A stretch of 64,000 nucleotides of DNA, from the NCBI GenBank assembly GCA_019916065.1, contig CM034237.1, positions 43,382,485-43,446,484 of the forward strand, written 5' to 3'. The notes beneath the pieces are model-generated. The model saw only the letters and a program-made list of their open reading frames with translations. It did not search any database and was not told where the DNA came from. This document shows positions 10,459 through 20,517 of this stretch, one piece after another. This stretch comes from Vitellaria paradoxa (lineage: Eukaryota > Streptophyta > Magnoliopsida > Ericales > Sapotaceae). Within the stretch, counting starts at the first letter, position 1. Every line of letters begins with the position of its first letter. A program made the translations under genes and the position numbers.

Positions 10459-11856
10459 TCACACTAGAATTCCCGCTTTTGCAAATTCTCTCGCCACTGG
10501 TACACAAAAAGGAAATTGCAACGTTAGGCATGCAGAAGCATCCATACGGTGTGTGTTTGTCTTTGTGTTTGTGTTTAGACCAATAATTTTTTAACCAAAA
10601 ATGTTTTAAAATTATTTTTTTCAATCTCGATCTTAATTATAAATCATTAATTTAAACGCATGAATAACTATATATACTGATCATTCTATACAGTTAATTT
10701 GATAAAAAAGCACACACCTTTGGATGAGGATTGAACTACGACAACGTGCATGGTCTGAGCATTGGGAGGAAGCTGCAAGAGAAGCGGGTAAAGCTTTCCG
10801 TTCAACGGATTGCGCGAGCACACAATAATGTCCCCAATCCCGAGCTCTTCATCGATCCTCTGACTCAACTCATCAACCCCGTTACCATTGAATTGAATGC
10901 AGAACCCATCCAGACCCTCGGCCACATTCCCAAAATCATCTCCAATACCGCAGTATATCGTCCTCCCCTGTGCTCCCGCTGCTCTGGACGTTGAACTATC
11001 CTCATAATGATAATTATCACCAGACTGCAAATACATAAACATATTCTTCAAACTTATATATATATATATATAACAGCTGAGATAGCTTGGCATAGGAGAG
11101 AGTAGAGTTCTTTACCTCTTGTCTTCCAAAACTGGCATGCATATCGTAGCCAGGTGGCGGCGGAGGAGGCCGCGGAGGACTACCCAGAGAATCACTGGAC
11201 TGCAAATGGAGAAAAACGAAGACGATCAAAATCAGACGGAAGAAAATTAACTTATCAAGTGACTTGTTATATGGCTTAGAAGTGTAAATTTAGACCTCTT
11301 GTCTTCCGAAACTGTGGGATGCAGCTGAATGCGTTGAAGGGGAGCTCGCTGCAAAGGTGTAGTCGGGGGCGGACGGAATTACAGGCGCCGGGTTGGGGTT
11401 GGGAGAATGGAGTACTATCTCGATGACGTGGACGTCCCAGAGGATCCAGTCCTGGGTGGCGGTGCGGTGGGGGATGTCGTGGGTTACAGAGTTGCGCCAG
11501 GGAGGGACGCCGCCGTTGGCGCGGAGGAATTGGGCGGCGCGGGTCCTGAGCTTAACCCGATTACCTTCTCTGATGGGCTCCCACTCAACGGTGGAGTCGG
11601 GGCAGCTGGCGGTGTCGGTCTGGAGGACCTTGCGGCCGGTCATGCCGAGGAGGAAAGGGTAGTTGGAGGCGGTGAGGTACTTGCCGTAGCAACTCTTCAA
11701 GCGGATGACACCGTCGCCGAACTCGACCGTCCAGCGGGCGTTCTTGGAGGAGCCGTTGCGGTCTTGGGTGACTGACTCTTCGTCTTCGTCGGCTAGTAGG
11801 TACTTGTCGTGGAAGCTCCGGAGGCGCACCGCCTTGGCGTTGTGGAATAGTTCCAT
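10459..11856 (-). CDS. DUF569 (actin cross-linking / fascin-like) protein, complete four-exon gene
   Basis: Exons read by eye: 11856-11296, 11199-11116, 11024-10718 and 10496-10459, all with GT...AG introns and consistent phase, giving 329 residues. Residues 1 to about 145 are a DUF569 domain: start [20 protein letters not shown], then [34 protein letters not shown] and [16 protein letters not shown]. These are beta-trefoil-like repeats related to fascin and annotated in plants as actin cross-linking. A Ser/Pro-rich linker follows. The third exon encodes a second conserved region ([14 protein letters not shown] to NAQTMHVVV) found at the C-terminus of these proteins. The ATG at 11856 is chosen because the neighbouring paralogue begins at the same residue. 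The last small exon is the least certain. The biochemical role is not established for the family. Confidence 0.82.
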
Positions 11857-12115
11857 TCCGCTCTGAATCAAGAGAGAGAGAGAGAGAGAGAGAGAATTCA
11901 AACTATTAAAAGATTGGATTGAAAAGATGAACTAAATGAGATTGCAGATAATGGGATTTTAGGTGTGTTTTGTCGTACAAAACAGGTCAATGTCATATAT
12001 ATATATATATAAACACACACGGGGAGAGAGAGAGAGAGAGAGGTGGGACAAAGTTGTGTTGAATCGTCTCTCTTTAAAAATGGAGAAGCAGTCGGCCATA
12101 TCTGACGTGGCACAC
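11857..12115 (-). promoter_or_regulatory. 5' leader and putative promoter of DUF569 gene
   Basis: A (GA)n run at about 11871-11894 (CT on the coding strand) sits in the leader, 15 bases before the ATG. A TATATATATATATATAAA stretch at about 11995-12013 could serve as the TATA element, and another GA run lies at 12023-12041. The paralogue at 14700 also has a GA run at the same place before its ATG, so the leader was duplicated with the gene. Confidence 0.4.
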
Positions 12116-12119
12116 GGTT

Positions 12120-14112
12120 TCAGCGTTGGTCACATCACATACTAGAGGAGCAATCTGGGAATCGACTGGTGTGCAAATATTCGTCACCCATAACAACAAA
12201 TAATTGCTAAGGTTTTGTTTGTTTGCTTGAAAATAACCACTTGGAAACACCGTGAAAAGAAAATAAAAAAAAAAACCAAGAACTATAAAAAGAAACACAA
12301 AAGAATTAGTCAAAAGATGAGGAAAGGAATGAATATCCAGAACTATATCCTTTACCAATCTCGAAGAGTGGGGCTGTGGGAATATGCATTAGTAAGTTCT
12401 CTAATTAGATACATATAGCATTTTAACTTGTTGTATTGGCTAACCATACACGTGTCGGTTTCCAACAAATTATTGAGACGTATGCGCCACCTAGCTAATA
12501 TATATATATATATATAGGCCGGCGCACAATTTGTATTCAAAGTCTCCACCCACAACATAATATTAATTAATTAATCAAGAGTAGCCACATGCGAGGAAGG
12601 GCGAGTTGTTCTCCTTTCACTAATTTCGTTCCCACGACCTAGCTGGCACTTAGCGTGTTGTTGTGTTTCCATTAAGAATTTATTTACAAAAACAAAAAAG
12701 GCAAAAAAAAAAAACAAAAATCAAAATTACTTTTTTGTGTTTTGTTTTTGTAGTAAAAATAATTAAAGAAAAATGATTAAGATTTCAGAAATTAAAAATA
12801 ATTAATTTCTAAAACTAATTTATTGATAGATATCTTTTATTTTTTTTATTTTCATTTTTAATCAACTCAAATAAATAAACAAATGTATTTAAAACTTTGT
12901 ATTTACTCTTTTTATTTTTCTTTTCTCCCACTAAATCTCCAAATCTAAATCCACCTTAATACAATCACTTTACCACGATGAATTACAAGGGAGTTAAAAA
13001 AGGGAGAAAACTTTTCATTTATTTTACTTTAAAAAAAAAATTGGGAAAAGAGGGTTAGGTAGGCATCTATGTTGGACCTGTGGTAGATTCAATAGTACCA
13101 ACATTGATGATGCCCCCCTTTTTTTGTGGTGGGGGCTACCTAGTGATACTTTTCAATCTAACTTATCAACAACTTTTGATCCACTGCGTTTAGGGTTGTT
13201 GATTGATAAAAAGTCTTAAAACATTCTAATTTTTATTAATTTTTTTAAGGTGTAATTATTTTATCATTTCATATACTTAATTTGAAAATCACTTATATTT
13301 TGAATTTTAAAAATTTATATTTACATCTTTTATATTTTGAATTAAAGTAAAAGCGTTAAAAAATCCGTCAAACAACGATTTTGATTTTAAGTAAGTTCAA
13401 AAATTACATTTATACCTCGTGTAATTTATATTACATACACCTACATTCCTGATTCTATTTAATTTTTAATAGATATTTTTGTCTTTTTATTTGAAAATTT
13501 AATACCATTTATAATTTCACTTTAGTCCAAAGTATAAGGGATGCAAAGGTAAGTTTTTGAAATTCAGAAGCGTAAGTGATCTTCGGTACAAGGAGTAAAA
13601 ATATAATTATCCCTTTTTGGAGTGCTAACTTTTCGTAAAAATAAATAAAAACAAAAAATCAATAAATTTTGAGTTATTGGGTGTTTGGTATGTTTTTTAA
13701 AAAGTGTAAAAAAAATTAAAAAAATTAGAGAAAATTAGTAAAATTTTAAAAAAAATTAGTAAAAATTAATAAAAATTATAAAATGTTAAAAATTTGTGAT
13801 ATGAAAAAGTTAAAAAAAAATTATAATTTTTTTTATCAAATTTAACACTCCTATAAAACACCCTAATTCTAACACCATAAATGTTGGGTGATACTAACAA
13901 TGACCAGAAAACAACACGACAATCTAAAGAAGTGATCCAAAGCAATTAATCTTTCTAATTTATATTCACTTTCTCAAATACTTCATTTCTTGGTAATACA
14001 TATTTTATGGGATCCATTACTGAACCTATTAGCCCCCAAGAAATTGAAAAAGAAATGGAAAAAAATAAATAAATAAATAACTTATAAAATAAGAAATCTA
14101 TAATATATCATG
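12120..14112. other. Spacer between the two DUF569 genes
   Basis: About 2 kb of AT-rich DNA with a (TA)n run at 12497-12517. The part from about 12660 to 12960 resembles the long A/T-rich MITE-like family seen at 40888 and 60045. I looked here for the C-terminal DUF569 exon that the upstream paralogue should have and did not find it in any frame. Confidence 0.5.
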
Positions 14113-14700
14113 TTAGGAAATTAAACATACCTTGTGCATAGAAGTAGTAGTAGAGAAGAATGACGCCGGCGACCCAGGCTCCGATCCGTGAAGATCATCG
14201 GAGACCGACGAAAAACTCGAAGCCATCGACGTGAACGACGCATTTCCAGAGGTCTCCGCAGCCTCCACATCCCACAAAATCCAACTGTAGGTTGAGCTAC
14301 TGTAAGGGTTGTCGTGGGTGACCGAGTTCCTCCACGGCGGCGTTCCGCCGTTGGCCCGCAAATAAGTTCCTCCGAAGGCTCTCAGCTTCACCTGAGACCC
14401 TTCTCTGATGGGCTGCCACTCGATCAGGAAGTCCTTTAGGCTGTGGGGCCGGGTCTGGAGCACCTTGTTTCCGGTCATGCCGAGAAGAAACGGCGCGTTT
14501 GTGGCGGTGAGGTAGCCGCCGTGGCAGCTTTTGAGGCGGATGGCTTCTGAATTGCCGTCGACGACCTCGACGATCCACCGGGATTTTCTCGACGAACTGT
14601 TGCGGCTCTGCCGGACTGATTCTTGGTTGTCGTCGGCGACCAGGTACTTGCCGTGGTGGCTCCGGAGTTTGACAACCTTGGCTTCGGTGAAGAACTCCAT
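14113..14700 (-). CDS. DUF569 (actin cross-linking / fascin-like) paralogue, C-terminal exons missing
   Basis: ATG at 14700 opens MEFFTEAKVVKLRSHHGKYL, continuing with [34 protein letters not shown] and [18 protein letters not shown]. It is the same DUF569 domain as the neighbour and about as long as its first exon, with a similar Ser-rich tail. At 14131/14130 there is a splice donor (AAG/GTATGT) where the neighbour has its first intron. No C-terminal domain exon is visible in the next 1.5 kb. Read without splicing, it ends after KVCLIS, giving 196 residues. It is either a shortened single-domain gene, a pseudogene in the making, or a first exon that splices into the downstream gene. The first-exon frame itself is undamaged. 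Confidence 0.7.
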   Translation of the reverse strand: MEFFTEAKVVKLRSHHGKYLVADDNQESVRQSRNSSSRKSRWIVEVVDGNSEAIRLKSCHGGYLTATNAPFLLGMTGNKVLQTRPHSLKDFLIEWQPIREGSQVKLRAFGGTYLRANGGTPPWRNSVTHDNPYSSSTYSWILWDVEAAETSGNASFTSMASSFSSVSDDLHGSEPGSPASFFSTTTSMHKVCLIS

Positions 14701-15118
14701 AGCGCTCTGCTGATTAGGCAAGAGAGAGAGAGAGAGATATGTAAATACCTATATACGTATAGATTAAATTTATAGAGAGAAAGGGGGGATTTGTAAGAAG
14801 ATGTTTGTTTTGTCTCTGATGTATGGTTTCCAAGAAAGTGAGATTTGTTGGCCGTGGGAAAAGAAATTGCCAAGGGGAGGACCAAAATCAAGGACCGTAC
14901 TTTGTTGACCGTGAGCCTTCCATCCAGGTGGGTAATTAAACCAAATATTCACGTGTTTATCATAATTAATGTTTAAAGCTAAGTTTGGGAAATAAGGTAA
15001 ACTTACCAGGCCAACAATGTTTACCTTGTGTGTGTGTAATTTTTAAGTACTTTTTAATATGAATTACCGAATAAAAAAATATTGAAACACTTATGAGCTT
15101 ATGAGCTGGTACATAGAT

Positions 15119-15610
15119 AGCGTTTGGAGTAATAAAAAAAAGATAAATTGAGATAAATTATGATAAAATATGATTTTAGATTAATTTTGGTGTTGATATT
15201 TTCTTTTTAAATCTTTTTTTTAGATGAATAGTAGCAAACTATGGAAATGATTGCCCCAAAATCTTTGTCACGGATTCAAAAAATCAACATTCAATATTTT
15301 GTTTTAGAGATGCATAGCACTAAAATCATGGGAACGATTTTTTGAATCCGTTCCCATGAATTCAAAAAAATTTGTATAAAATAACGATAATGATACTTGT
15401 TTAAAAATTTTTGAGTCAATAAATATGATTGTAAAAAAAAATTTACACATTCAGTTAATCTCCTTTCGAATTTTCTATTTTTTTAGCGAAATATTGAAAT
15501 CTTTTGAAATTAGTAAATGCGAAAATATATAAATGTGTAATAGAAAATTTGAGTGATTTATAAAGGTTATTAGAGATTTATTTTATTTTATTTAGTTCAT
15601 TAGAATACCT
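15119..15610. mobile_element. Non-autonomous repeat family A, copy 1
   Basis: Begins AGCGTTTGGAGTAATAAAAA and contains GATAAATTGAGATAAATTA, AATTTTGGTGTTGA, a perfect central palindrome CATGGGAACG...CGTTCCCATG (15327-15358), AAATTTGTATAAAATAACGA and TTACACATTCAGTTAATCTC. The same words in the same order recur at 32628-32988 and 37188-37720, and reversed at 42112-42472. No coding capacity. Boundaries are approximate. Confidence 0.65.
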
Positions 15611-16501
15611 AGATAGAATTTACATAAATAATTTATAATAAAGTGACATTTAAAAAGAGAAAAAATTTAAATGTAACGGGTGGTCAAAAAGGAATTTAAG
15701 AAATAATAAAGAGTATAAAATTAACTTTTACTTAATTAAGAGGCCATTATTACATTTTTTTAATTTCATATAAATTATTAGTTATAAAAAGTTAGAAATA
15801 TTACTGGAAGAAGATAAAATAATTTCATTAAATTTGAGATTTCGCCAAATTTAGAGTTTTACCAAATTTGAATCCTCATATATTATTCTAGTATTTTTTA
15901 CTGTAATAATATAAATATGCAATGTCAAATGAAAAATATTAGTTTACAAAATTTTTGATAAAATGATTATATTAATATATTTTTTCATATAAATAATGAA
16001 TTATTTTAATAATTAATTTATAATATAGCACCGAAACAATTAACTTAAAAATTCAAATATTATTCTGAAAAATAATATTAATAACATTTTCTAACTTTAT
16101 GACGTTGATTGTTATTTGGTGGGGCCGCGAGGCTTATCTAGTGTTAGCGCGCGTTTTTACTTCTCTAGAAGCTACTGAGGCCACGACCGGTCATCGCATC
16201 GATCTTTGACTCCGTTCGTTCTAAACCGTTAAGACTTTCTAGTCAGACTATCTTTAGGAAATGGGCGGGCGGGTGGGTGAACTGGGTGGGTGGGTTGTTT
16301 GGAAGATAATTTATAATATTTCGTTCTTTAACAAAAATTACAAACACAATTTAAAAAAATTAGGTTTCATTTAGTATATCTTTTTTTTAACTCATTTTCT
16401 ATTTTGTGTTGTTGAACCCCCCAAAAAAAAAAATTCAAAACGTATTTAGTTAATTGTATTTTCAAAATTTATTTTATAAAATAGAAAATGAATTTATACA
16501 T
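15611..16501. other. AT-rich intergenic DNA with a GC-rich G-tract island
   Basis: Mostly AT-rich and without genes, except for a GC-richer segment at about 16120-16300 that ends in runs of three guanines (16263-16294). Nothing coding was recognised in it. Confidence 0.5.
16263..16294 (+). other. Potential G-quadruplex cluster
   Basis: Four GGG tracts separated by single bases (16263-16277) are followed after six bases by three more (16284-16294), a strong match to the G3N1-7 quadruplex pattern with very short loops, in otherwise AT-rich DNA. Confidence 0.6.
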
Positions 16502-16663
16502 ACGGGACTGTTTGGCCTTCAACCAAATACCAAAACTTACCAAAAGTCACAAAAAGTTTATATTTTCTTCCAATTAAATTTTACCACATATCACCTTTAC
16601 ATCAAATCTTTATACTTTTACTGTACTTTTTGGCCAACTTTTTTTCTAACCAAACACCCCCCG
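16502..16663. mobile_element. Short MITE (ACGGG...CCCGT termini, family D)
   Basis: Left ACGGGACTGTTTGG and right CCAAACACCCCCCGT are inverted repeats 160 bp apart. The interior (AATTAAATTTTACCACATATCACC) is shared with copies near 9445, 30210, 35795, 40350, 40590, 49760 and 59270, so this is a dispersed family. Confidence 0.65.
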
Positions 16664-17600
16664 TAAAATGATAAAAAATCGTTATGAGCATTTTAAGTTT
16701 AAAATAAAAAAAAAAATTCTCAAAACACCCAAAATAAAGAAAATTTTGAAATAGAAAAATAGAAAATGTCAAATCAAATATGTTTTATATTTTTTTTATT
16801 TTAAAAATTTCAAAACATAAAACACATAAAACAGAAAATAAAAACAAAAATAAAAAATGAAAATAGAAATACAAATTAAATGCAACGTTACGATTATGAG
16901 TATTTTAGACTTCAATTCCTCTCAATCCATCTCATTCTAAACTACTTCCCCTAACATTTTGATTTAGAGGATCACCCTCCGGAAATTAAAATTTGAATTA
17001 ATAATGTCATTTAATAATTGATCAAATGATTTAGGTTTCGTTTTATTACATACAAGCTTCCAGCTTCTTTTATAATTTTCTTTTTTTTTTTTGTCTTATA
17101 TGATTTTCTTTCACCAAAATTTAAACTTTTTTTTTGATAAATTTAACTTCTAAGGGTGTTAATCCATTAATTAAAAAAAACATTCATGTCCATTTGAATA
17201 AAAGTTAAAAAATAAAAAGTTAGCTTTTTATTATTTTTTTTACTCAAATGGATACTTTTTACCTAAACAGCGTAATTTTTTTAATTTTTTTTACTGAATG
17301 CGATTAACATGTCAAAAAGATACCATTTCTAAAAAAATAAATTTTAGTTAAAAAAAATAAGACCCCCTCAAAAAGAAAAAAAAAGCTAAAACAAAACTTC
17401 TACCTTTTTTGCAGCCAAATGAAGTCTTGCCCTTTTTCATATAGAGTATGTCAAGAATAAAATATTCTTCATCTTAATTATTTTTCTAAGTTTTACAAAC
17501 AAATGAAAAACTAAAGTCTTTTATTGAAATTATAATCAAATCGATCTATTTCAAACATATTTTCACTTTTATATTCTTCTAGACTAGTGTTTAGAGTAAT
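16664..17600. other. AT-rich intergenic DNA, no gene seen
   Basis: A/T homopolymer-rich, with partial similarity to the A/T-rich MITE-like family C (about 16690-16870). No coding signal. Confidence 0.5.
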
Positions 17601-17639
17601 CTCTTTAGGTAGGTATTTTGTAAAATTGGCCTATGGCAA

Positions 17640-18330
17640 GCAATGCCTATGTATTAGTGCACCATTATAAGTATCAACGGTTAGTAGCTGAACGTTGATT
17701 ATATGTCATCATAGGCATCTGCTTCCCTCAAGACATTCAAAACACGTTTTATGAGTTACTAATCCACTAGAAATTATAACCAACCTCTGTACAAGTTTAG
17801 AAATTTTCAACTTATAGATCTGTCACAAAAATCAAACTCACACCACCTACATCAATAGGATATCATAGTCGATATAGCAGGACACATTGTTCAAACCACA
17901 ATAGTAGGACATCAATGTCTAAATAGCCTGGCATCACAGTCGAACATGCATAGCAGAATGTTGTAGTCCAGTTAGTAGGGCTTTGTAGCCCAACATACAA
18001 TACTCAACACACCCATATCCACTTCATCTCATAATTATCATGCTCATCATTTTATCATATAATCTTAACTTCATATTCACTTCTCATTTATATTGTAAAA
18101 TCATGTTTGATTAATAATTTAAATAAGTTATATAGTTTATCATGCATCATTGTATGTATCTCCATAAATTCATATCATAACATTAATATATCGTTCTGTG
18201 CAATATGCATGTTCTGTGCAATATGCCAAGCTTGATAATATAAATAAAAGATATATATTATCATGTCCTAACAATTCACCATCACAAACCCATTTTTCAT
18301 ATAACAAGCTAAATTAGCAAATACCGCACT
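17640..18330. repeat. Retroelement-like block with degenerate ~25-bp repeats
   Basis: Between about 17855 and 17995 the pattern ATAG(T/C)AGGAC(A/G)-CA-TGTC recurs four to five times with changing spacing (for example ATAGTAGGACATCAATGTCT, ATAGCCTGGCATCACAGTCG, TAGTAGGGCTTTGTAGCCCA). Such arrays are common in plant LTRs, but no LTR ends were found, so the nature is inferred. Confidence 0.4.
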
Positions 18331-18744
18331 GCCCACTGCTTACTTATGTGGCAGTAGGCCCTACCTATTAATAAAAAAAATATTTGTTATTTCAAAATAG
18401 AGAGACACAGGACGACATAGAGATAAAGGAGAGAGTGGGTGGTGTAAAGGAAACCCAAAGAGAGAGAAAGAGATTTCTTTCTTCCCAAGCTTCAAACATA
18501 GCAATGGTTACCTATTCAGGTCTCTTCAAGATCTTTGCTCTCTGCCAAATTCTAGTCTCAATAGGTATAAAATGGTGCCAAATTTCTCTGATTAATTATG
18601 AGATAGAACAAAAAAACCCGAAACTTCAAAATTACCAACCAAAAATAGAAAGATGTTATCATTTTCTTATCAAACAAACATAAACACAAATGCATATGTA
18701 GACCTTTTGATCTAGTAAATGAAGAATACCTGAAGTGGTTTTGC

Positions 18745-19377
18745 AGAGGCAATATTGTATTGAAACGAGCTAGGTTGAATCTGTCCTTTTCTAGTCCAAC
18801 CACCCTAATGGAACAAATGTAGATGTTCTGCTCAACAGAATGTCGCAGTAGGAGAAGTTCTTGAAGAAGAAGTCTAACTATGTACAGAACTTGATTTCTA
18901 GAGTACATTTAGAAAAGATATGGAATAGGATGATCAAATTAAAAAGACAGAGGATGACATTTAATCCTTATGGGAGAAAGATGTGTGACATATTAGAGTC
19001 TGAAACTCCATCCCCTCATAAAGCAGGGAACAAGTTCAAAATCAAGTATTCTGTAACTTGGAAAGAAGAAGGTGCTGAGGTTGAGGATCGTCACCTAAAT
19101 TGGATTGGAAGATTTTATGATTATATGACACCTCATGTTTCTAAATCACCTTAGGCATTATATCTGAACTATAGAGATGTTGATTTGGGTTTGAATCAAA
19201 TTGGAAATTCCAAGCTACTCCAAGGCTGGAATTTGGCAGACTAAGTATTTTCAGTCCAATTTTGACAGATTGGTGTATGTAAATAGTATGATGGATCCGA
19301 AAAATTTCTTTAGCCATGAACAAAGCATTCCATCACTAGCAACTAGGAGAAATACATTGGTAGCAGAGCAAATATAA
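18745..19377 (+). pseudogene. Berberine-bridge-enzyme-like (FAD-linked oxidase) C-terminal fragment, broken
   Basis: Several frames on the plus strand give a collinear match to the C-terminal third of plant berberine bridge enzyme-like proteins, secreted flavoproteins that oxidise alkaloids, sugars or monolignols. The pieces are CIETS-stop-VESVLF-stop-SNHPNGTNVDVLLNR, then KKKSNYVQNLIS, EKIWNRM, MTFNPYGRKMCDILESETP, HKAGNKFKIKYSVTWKEEG, HLNWIGRFYDYMTPHVSKSP, and after frame changes KYFQSNFDRLVYVNSMMDP and NFFSHEQSIPSL. At least three in-frame stops and two frameshifts are visible, including stops where conserved Trp and Tyr are expected. The N-terminal FAD-binding domain with its cysteine/histidine flavin attachment is absent. 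It cannot make an enzyme. The fragment is intronless, which fits this mostly intron-poor family. Confidence 0.82.
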
Positions 19378-20517
19378 GAACAAATAAAGAAGAAGAAAAA
19401 AAGTACTTGCCAACATTTAATGATTTAATGTATGAATTCTGTTGTGTTCAACTATTATTATTTTTTTGGATGATTATACCAATATAATATGTAATTTTTT
19501 TAAAATAAAAACATTTCTCATATGTGTTCATTTTGTTTTATTAGTAATGAATTAAAAACAAATATGAATTAAAATGAATGAAATAACCTTAAAAGCTTGA
19601 TTGAAGTGGGTGTACTTAATTCATGCCTTATTTTTATTTTATTATAACATTAAATTTCTCATCCCATAATTCAACAAAAGCAGAGAAATTTCTAATAGTT
19701 GAAAAATTAACATAATTAAATCAAATGAAAACATAATTTGGAATTATCACAGAGCACTTGAATCTATTATGGTTCATCTCTGTTGTCCAATAGCCCCATT
19801 CTTGCCACAACATCTATGTTGCATCTATTTTGTATTAGATAAGTATATACATGTGTATAACTTTTTACCATTTTGTATTTTATGTACTTTTCCCTCGCCT
19901 CTTTCACCTTTTATCCCAAAATTATGGATGTAAAAAATAAAAAAAATACAAAATGTAGAAAAAAAATGCCAGTATGGAGACCATGTCAAATTAAATTATC
20001 AAATCATAAGTTTCAATACATATCGCCATCCAAGTTTAACTTAACATTGGAAGATTAGTTGCTTTATCATTTTTATTTTTCTTTCCTTTGAAACTCCAAA
20101 AAAAAAAAAAAAAAGTTATTATCATGTTACAATTCTTTATTTATTTATTTTTTGTATTTTTTCTCTTTTTTGAGTATTTTCTATAATCTTTCACTTCACA
20201 AATTCCAAGCATTGTCATTCATTTTTTTTTTTGGGAACTATCAAATAAAAAACTATCCTCTGTCTTGCAAGTAAATAACATAAAGGAACCTTAATCAATT
20301 GACTAGCAAAATATATTCATACATCTCATCAGACACATCAAACCAAGCATTATAAGGCCCCGACTTTGCAACTTCAAAGGCACAAGAGAATGCCTATACA
20401 AACATATTAGACCAATAACAAACCTCCCAATGTTATACTGTACCCCCCTAAAAAGGGAAAGACACCTAGGATACTTATCAAAATATAAACACACCTAGGT
20501 TACACAAAAAATTTTTC
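19378..20517. other. AT-rich intergenic DNA, no gene seen
   Basis: No recognisable gene or element ends. Poly(A/T) tracts near 20095-20115 and 20222-20233. Confidence 0.5.

Noticed and set aside
10379..10624. 81-codon minus-strand frame as a separate gene
   Set aside because: Only the part around 10459-10496 is used, in another frame, as the last exon of the DUF569 gene; the rest has no resemblance to any family.
10731..11775. Plus-strand open frames opposite the DUF569 exons
   Set aside because: They are antisense shadows caused by the high GC content of the real minus-strand exons.
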